From: Bacillota bacterium
Lineage (GTDB): Bacteria; Bacillota; Clostridia; Oscillospirales; Oscillospiraceae
DNA length: 44,321 nucleotides
NCBI GenBank assembly: GCA_022784505.1
Contig: JALFUQ010000077.1
Span: forward strand, 1 to 44,321
Direction of reading: 5' to 3'
The translations under genes were made by a program, and so were the position numbers. This document shows, piece by piece, positions 41,057 to 44,321 of the stretch; positions within the stretch are counted from its first letter, which is position 1; each line of letters begins with the position of its first letter. Below the pieces are notes generated by a model, which saw only the letters and a program-made list of their open reading frames with translations, ran no database searches and was not told where the DNA came from.

Positions 41057-41922
41057 ACGGAATAATACTTGTAGACAAGCCTTGCGGCTGGACGAGCCAT
41101 GATGTTATCGGCAAGCTGCGCGGCATCCTGCATGAACGCAGAATCGGACACTCAGGCACGCTCGACCCGATGGCAACGGGCCTTTTAGTCGTATTCGTCG
41201 GCAGAGCAACGAGAGCGGTTGAATTTGCCGAAGCCGATAGCAAGGAGTACATTGCCGGACTGCGCCTTGGCATCTCGACTGATACGCAGGATATAACCGG
41301 CAGCACCTTAAAAATAAGCAATACCGTCCCGCCAAGGACTGAGCTTGAGCAAGCGCTCGGTGCTTTCAAAGGCGAGATAAGCCAGATACCGCCAATGTAT
41401 TCTGCGATAAAGGTTGGCGGGAAAAAGCTGTATGAGCTTGCAAGGCGGGGCGAAAGCGTTGATCGTAAGCCGCGTAGGGTAACGATAGATAAGCTTGAGG
41501 TAGTCGACGAAAATGACGGCGATTATATTTTCGATGTCGTGTGCTCCAAGGGCACCTATATAAGAACGCTGTGCAATGATATCGGCGATGCCCTCGGCTG
41601 CGGTGGCTGCATGAGCTCGCTGCGCCGTGTCAAAGCCGGTGTATTTTCCATCGAGCAGGCTCACACGATAGATGAAGTTCAGGCTGCCGCCGATAACGGC
41701 AAGCTTGACGAAGTTTTAATTCCCGTTGAAAAACTGTTTACAGCTTTCCCCACGCTCACTGTGAGCGACGCTGCGGACAAAAAGCTGCGCAACGGCAATA
41801 TCATAAAGCTTGACGCCCCGAATGGCATGTACAGTGTCTACTCCGAGACCGGCGGTTTTCTGCTGCTCGGCGAGGTTGCGGATAATAAACTCAAAACAAT
41901 AAAAAGCTTCTTTGAGGTTTGA
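41047..41922 (+). CDS. truB: tRNA pseudouridine55 synthase TruB
   Basis: Makes pseudouridine 55 in the T loop of tRNAs. It has 291 aa, with the N-terminal LVDKPCGWTSHDVI, the catalytic aspartate in GHSGTLDPMATG, and KEYIAGLRLG, VCSKGTYIRTL as further family blocks. A small PUA-like C-terminal part follows. The first ten bases overlap nrnA. Confidence 0.96.
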   Translation: MGLNGIILVDKPCGWTSHDVIGKLRGILHERRIGHSGTLDPMATGLLVVFVGRATRAVEFAEADSKEYIAGLRLGISTDTQDITGSTLKISNTVPPRTELEQALGAFKGEISQIPPMYSAIKVGGKKLYELARRGESVDRKPRRVTIDKLEVVDENDGDYIFDVVCSKGTYIRTLCNDIGDALGCGGCMSSLRRVKAGVFSIEQAHTIDEVQAAADNGKLDEVLIPVEKLFTAFPTLTVSDAADKKLRNGNIIKLDAPNGMYSVYSETGGFLLLGEVADNKLKTIKSFFEV

Positions 41923-41923
41923 T

Positions 41924-42832
41924 ATGGCAGATAAAAAAAGAGCCATGGCGCTCGGTTTTTTCGACGGTGTGCATATAGGTCACGCCGCACTTCTTAACAA
42001 GACAAAGCAGCGAGCCGACCAGATAGGGGCAATGCCCTCCGTTTTGACCTTTGATGTCCACCCTGATACGCTCGTTTTCGGCGCTGATGTGCCGCTTATC
42101 AATAGCGCCATCGGCAGAAAGGACATTATAAACCGCTGCTTCGGTATCAATAATGTCGTGTTCATTCACTTTAATCAAAAGGTCATGCACATGGACTGGC
42201 ACGAGTTTATCGACGAGCTGATCGAGGAGCTCGGTATAGCATGGCTCGTCGTCGGACATGATTTCTGCTTTGGCTACAAGGGCTTGGGCACAGCGCCCAG
42301 ACTCAAGGAATACTGCGCCGAAAAGGGTATAGGCTGCGATATCATCGAGCCCGTGTGCCGTGACGGTGTTGTCGTAAGCTCGACCGAGATACGAAAGCTC
42401 ATCCAAAACGGGCAGATCGAAAAAGCTAATGAGCTTTTAGGCCACCCGCACATGCTGTCGGACACCGTGCGTTCAGGCTATCATCTCGGCACGAAAATGG
42501 GCACCCCGACCATCAATATGAAGATACCCGAGGGCGTTGTCATACCCCGCCACGGTGTGTATGCCGCCAAGGTCATCCTTGACGACGGCTCTGAGCATAT
42601 ATCTGTCACCAATGTCGGTGTGCGTCCCACGGTCAGCAACAGCGGCACTGTGAGCGTCGAGAGCTTTATTCTCGATTTCAAAGGAAACCTGTATGACCGG
42701 CAGGCGAGAGTTGAGTTTTACGGCTTTTTGCGTGACGAGCAGAAGTTTGACGACGTTGCCCGCCTCGGCCAACAGATAAAGATTGATGCCCAGCGTACAA
42801 GGGATTTTTTCGCCAAAAACAGCAGGCCTTGA
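41924..42832 (+). CDS. ribF: Bifunctional riboflavin kinase/FAD synthetase
   Basis: Makes FMN and then FAD from riboflavin. An N-terminal adenylyltransferase domain (ALGFFDGVHIGHAALL, VGHDFCFGYKGLG) is followed from about residue 180 by the riboflavin kinase domain (HLGTKMGTPTINM, HGVYAAKV, NVGVRPTV, ESFILDF). With ATG 41924 (GAGG 6 bases upstream) it has 302 aa. The track start at TTG 41912 overlaps that ribosome binding site. In the kinase motif, GRTIGFPTANL of typical enzymes reads GTKMGTPTINM. Confidence 0.95.
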   Translation: MADKKRAMALGFFDGVHIGHAALLNKTKQRADQIGAMPSVLTFDVHPDTLVFGADVPLINSAIGRKDIINRCFGINNVVFIHFNQKVMHMDWHEFIDELIEELGIAWLVVGHDFCFGYKGLGTAPRLKEYCAEKGIGCDIIEPVCRDGVVVSSTEIRKLIQNGQIEKANELLGHPHMLSDTVRSGYHLGTKMGTPTINMKIPEGVVIPRHGVYAAKVILDDGSEHISVTNVGVRPTVSNSGTVSVESFILDFKGNLYDRQARVEFYGFLRDEQKFDDVARLGQQIKIDAQRTRDFFAKNSRP

Positions 42833-42910
42833 GGAAATTACAGTTGCTCATTACAAGCAGCGTATGTTAATATACTATACAGATGATATAGAAAAGCAGG
42901 TGAGTGAACG

Positions 42911-44321
42911 ATGAATGAGCTGAAAACAAAGTTTTCACACAAGCTTCAGCGGCTTTGGGATACGCTGCTGTACATATTCGGACCTAAAAAAGTTGCGGTG
43001 CTCTGTGTTGTTACGATGACCGTGATGATGCTTGCGCTGACCATCAGCGTTCGCTCATGCAGCGGCACTGGCGACAGTGATCAGAATGCTGATCCTGTGA
43101 TAACCGAACGCAATACTGTGACCTCCAAGGTCACCGGCAAGCAGCTGCCCAAGACCGCGTCTGCGCTTAAAAAGGAGGCTGACAGGATCGCTGCGTCATA
43201 TGATTATGACAAGGCGCTTGCACTTGTCGCCGAGTATGAAAGTGCGTATGAAAATGCCGAGGACTGCTCGGCGTATAAGCAGGAGCTTCAGACGCAGAAG
43301 GCCCAGTGCACCCGCTGGGAGGATACGACGCATATCCCGCATATATTCTTCCACAGCCTTATCGCCGATACAGACAGAGCCTTTGACGGCGACGAGGATG
43401 AGGATGGCTACAACCTGTATATGACAACCATCAGCGAGTTTAACGCCATCATGGAGCAGATGTACGCAAGAGGCTACGTCCTTGTGGATATCCATGACAT
43501 GATAAAGCAGGTCAAGACTGACGACGGCAGCACCGTTTACCGCCAGGGCGACATTTACCTGCCTGCAGGCAAAAAGCCTTTCGTTCTCTCCGTTGACGAC
43601 GTGAACTATTATAAGTACATGACAGACGGCAACGGTGACGGCTATGCTGATGCAAAGGGCGACGGCTTTGCACATAAGCTTGTCATCGGCAAGGACGGCA
43701 AGGTCACGAACGAGTATTACGAAAAAGACGGCACCCTGGTCACCGGCAGCTACGATGTCATGCCGCTGCTTGAGGACTTTATCGAAAAGCACCCTGATTT
43801 CTCCTACCGTGGTGCAAAAGGTATACTTGCAGTAACCGGATATGAGGGCGTTTTCGGCTACCATACCCATCCCGACTGGAAGAAAAAGCTGACCGCAGAT
43901 GAGTATAACAAAGAAGTCGAACAGGCCAAGGCTGTTTCCGAGGCGATCAAAAAGCAGGGCTGGACTATAGCGTCGCACAGCTATGCGCACTTCGGTTACG
44001 GCAGCTGCGACACATATGAACATGCGCTGGATGTCCAGAAATGGGCCGATCAGGTGAAGCCCATAGTAGGAGAGACCGATGTTCTCATTTACCCCTTCGG
44101 CGAGGATATTGCAGGAGCCGAGGAGTACACGGGCGTAAAGTTCAAGACTATGTATGACGAGGGCTTCCGTATATTCTGTAATGTTGATGCCTCGCAGGAC
44201 TATTGGGTGCAGATCCACGACAGCTATATGCGTCAGGGCAGAATAAACCTTGACGGCTACAGGCTGTATCATTCACCGAACCTCATTAAGAGCCTCATCG
44301 ACGCTAATACTGTTATCGACA
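42911..44321 (+). CDS. Membrane-anchored polysaccharide deacetylase (partial, runs off window)
   Basis: The frame from ATG 42911 stays open for 470 codons to the window end and so is missing from the ORF track. A transmembrane anchor lies at about residues 28-47, an extracytoplasmic helical linker at 80-135, then a NodB-type deacetylase domain. FVLSVDDVNYY (224-234) replaces the usual TFDDG block, ASHSYAHFGYG (355-364) holds the two metal-binding histidines, and YPFGED is the downstream motif. Two Asp/Gly-rich loops (DGDEDEDGYN, DGNGDGYADAKGDG) look like calcium sites. The substrate may be peptidoglycan or another extracellular glycan. No operon partner is visible; ribF ends 78 bases upstream. 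Confidence 0.85.
   Translation, partial: MNELKTKFSHKLQRLWDTLLYIFGPKKVAVLCVVTMTVMMLALTISVRSCSGTGDSDQNADPVITERNTVTSKVTGKQLPKTASALKKEADRIAASYDYDKALALVAEYESAYENAEDCSAYKQELQTQKAQCTRWEDTTHIPHIFFHSLIADTDRAFDGDEDEDGYNLYMTTISEFNAIMEQMYARGYVLVDIHDMIKQVKTDDGSTVYRQGDIYLPAGKKPFVLSVDDVNYYKYMTDGNGDGYADAKGDGFAHKLVIGKDGKVTNEYYEKDGTLVTGSYDVMPLLEDFIEKHPDFSYRGAKGILAVTGYEGVFGYHTHPDWKKKLTADEYNKEVEQAKAVSEAIKKQGWTIASHSYAHFGYGSCDTYEHALDVQKWADQVKPIVGETDVLIYPFGEDIAGAEEYTGVKFKTMYDEGFRIFCNVDASQDYWVQIHDSYMRQGRINLDGYRLYHSPNLIKSLIDANTVID

Noticed and set aside
42844-42876. TTGCTC and TATACT before the deacetylase gene
   Set aside because: The spacing is 21 bases, too long for sigma-A; only the -10-like hexamer is convincing.
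43196-44272. 358-aa minus-strand ORF at the window end
   Set aside because: Antisense to the open deacetylase frame, which has clear catalytic motifs. The minus frame shows none and is Val/Ile/Cys-rich as shadows here usually are.
1-44321. CRISPR arrays, tRNA or rRNA genes, prophage modules, toxin-antitoxin pairs
   Set aside because: I found no regularly spaced repeats, no cloverleaf-like sequence in the gaps, and no phage structural or integrase genes. All gaps are shorter than 300 bases.

Overview
The window looks like ordinary core chromosome from a spore-forming member of the Clostridia, most likely an Oscillospiraceae/Ruminococcaceae-type gut anaerobe. The evidence is the Firmicutes gene order (yqfC-yqfD-phoH-ybeY-era-yqzL-recO; rimP-nusA-ylxR-ylxQ-infB-rbfA-nrnA-truB-ribF), the sporulation genes (ylbJ, yqfC, yqfD, sigK), a MurE with the meso-diaminopimelate DNPR motif, and moderately GC-rich, strongly coding DNA. 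The assignment to a family is inference; no rRNA or tRNA gene is present to confirm it.

Layout. 1-94: right end of an IS3-family insertion sequence. 114-341: small unknown gene (minus). 550-6912: a plus-strand run with a Nudix hydrolase, murA copy 1 (own promoter inside the Nudix 3' end), a WalJ-type MBL hydrolase, rlmH, a DUF2007 protein, phosphosugar mutase and a two-gene CHR transporter. 6909-7868: ylbJ, convergent, carrying the CHR operon terminator inside its coding sequence. 7943-15072: yqfC, yqfD, phoH, ybeY, era, yqzL (absent from the ORF track), recO, mutS2. 15129-15500: HPr with its own promoter and a hairpin terminator. 15514-19753: DMT permease, uvrC, rsmD, coaD and a coiled-coil protein, ending in a strong terminator.

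19784-32266 is the division/cell wall (dcw) cluster: a near-consensus promoter, three MraZ-type boxes, mraZ, rsmH, ftsL-like, PASTA-PBP, murE, mraY, ftsW, murG, a second murA, ftsQ/divIB, then ftsZ with its own promoter and a strong terminator. murF, murD, murC and ftsA are absent from it. 32286-33333 is a minus-strand accessory island: an AT-rich 202-aa protein with an HNH-like histidine/asparagine pattern and a CsoR-type metal repressor with a 15-histidine N-terminal extension. 33450-35004: sigK and a VanY-type carboxypeptidase. 35028-42832: the rimP-nusA-infB-ribF translation operon, preceded by a promoter and a short leader that ends in an intrinsic terminator (attenuator candidate). 42911 to the window end: a membrane-anchored polysaccharide deacetylase whose reading frame runs off the window, which is why the ORF track omits it.

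Together the genes cover peptidoglycan precursor synthesis and its remodelling, septation, ribosome maturation, translation initiation, DNA repair, and mother-cell sporulation control. I found no CRISPR array, prophage, tRNA or rRNA, and no gene-free stretch longer than 300 bases. I did not find a clear novel multi-gene system. The best leads are the HNH-like/His-rich CsoR island, three RNA hairpins at gene boundaries (murA2, rimP, infB-rbfA), the inverted repeat before ftsZ, and the reduced dcw cluster.
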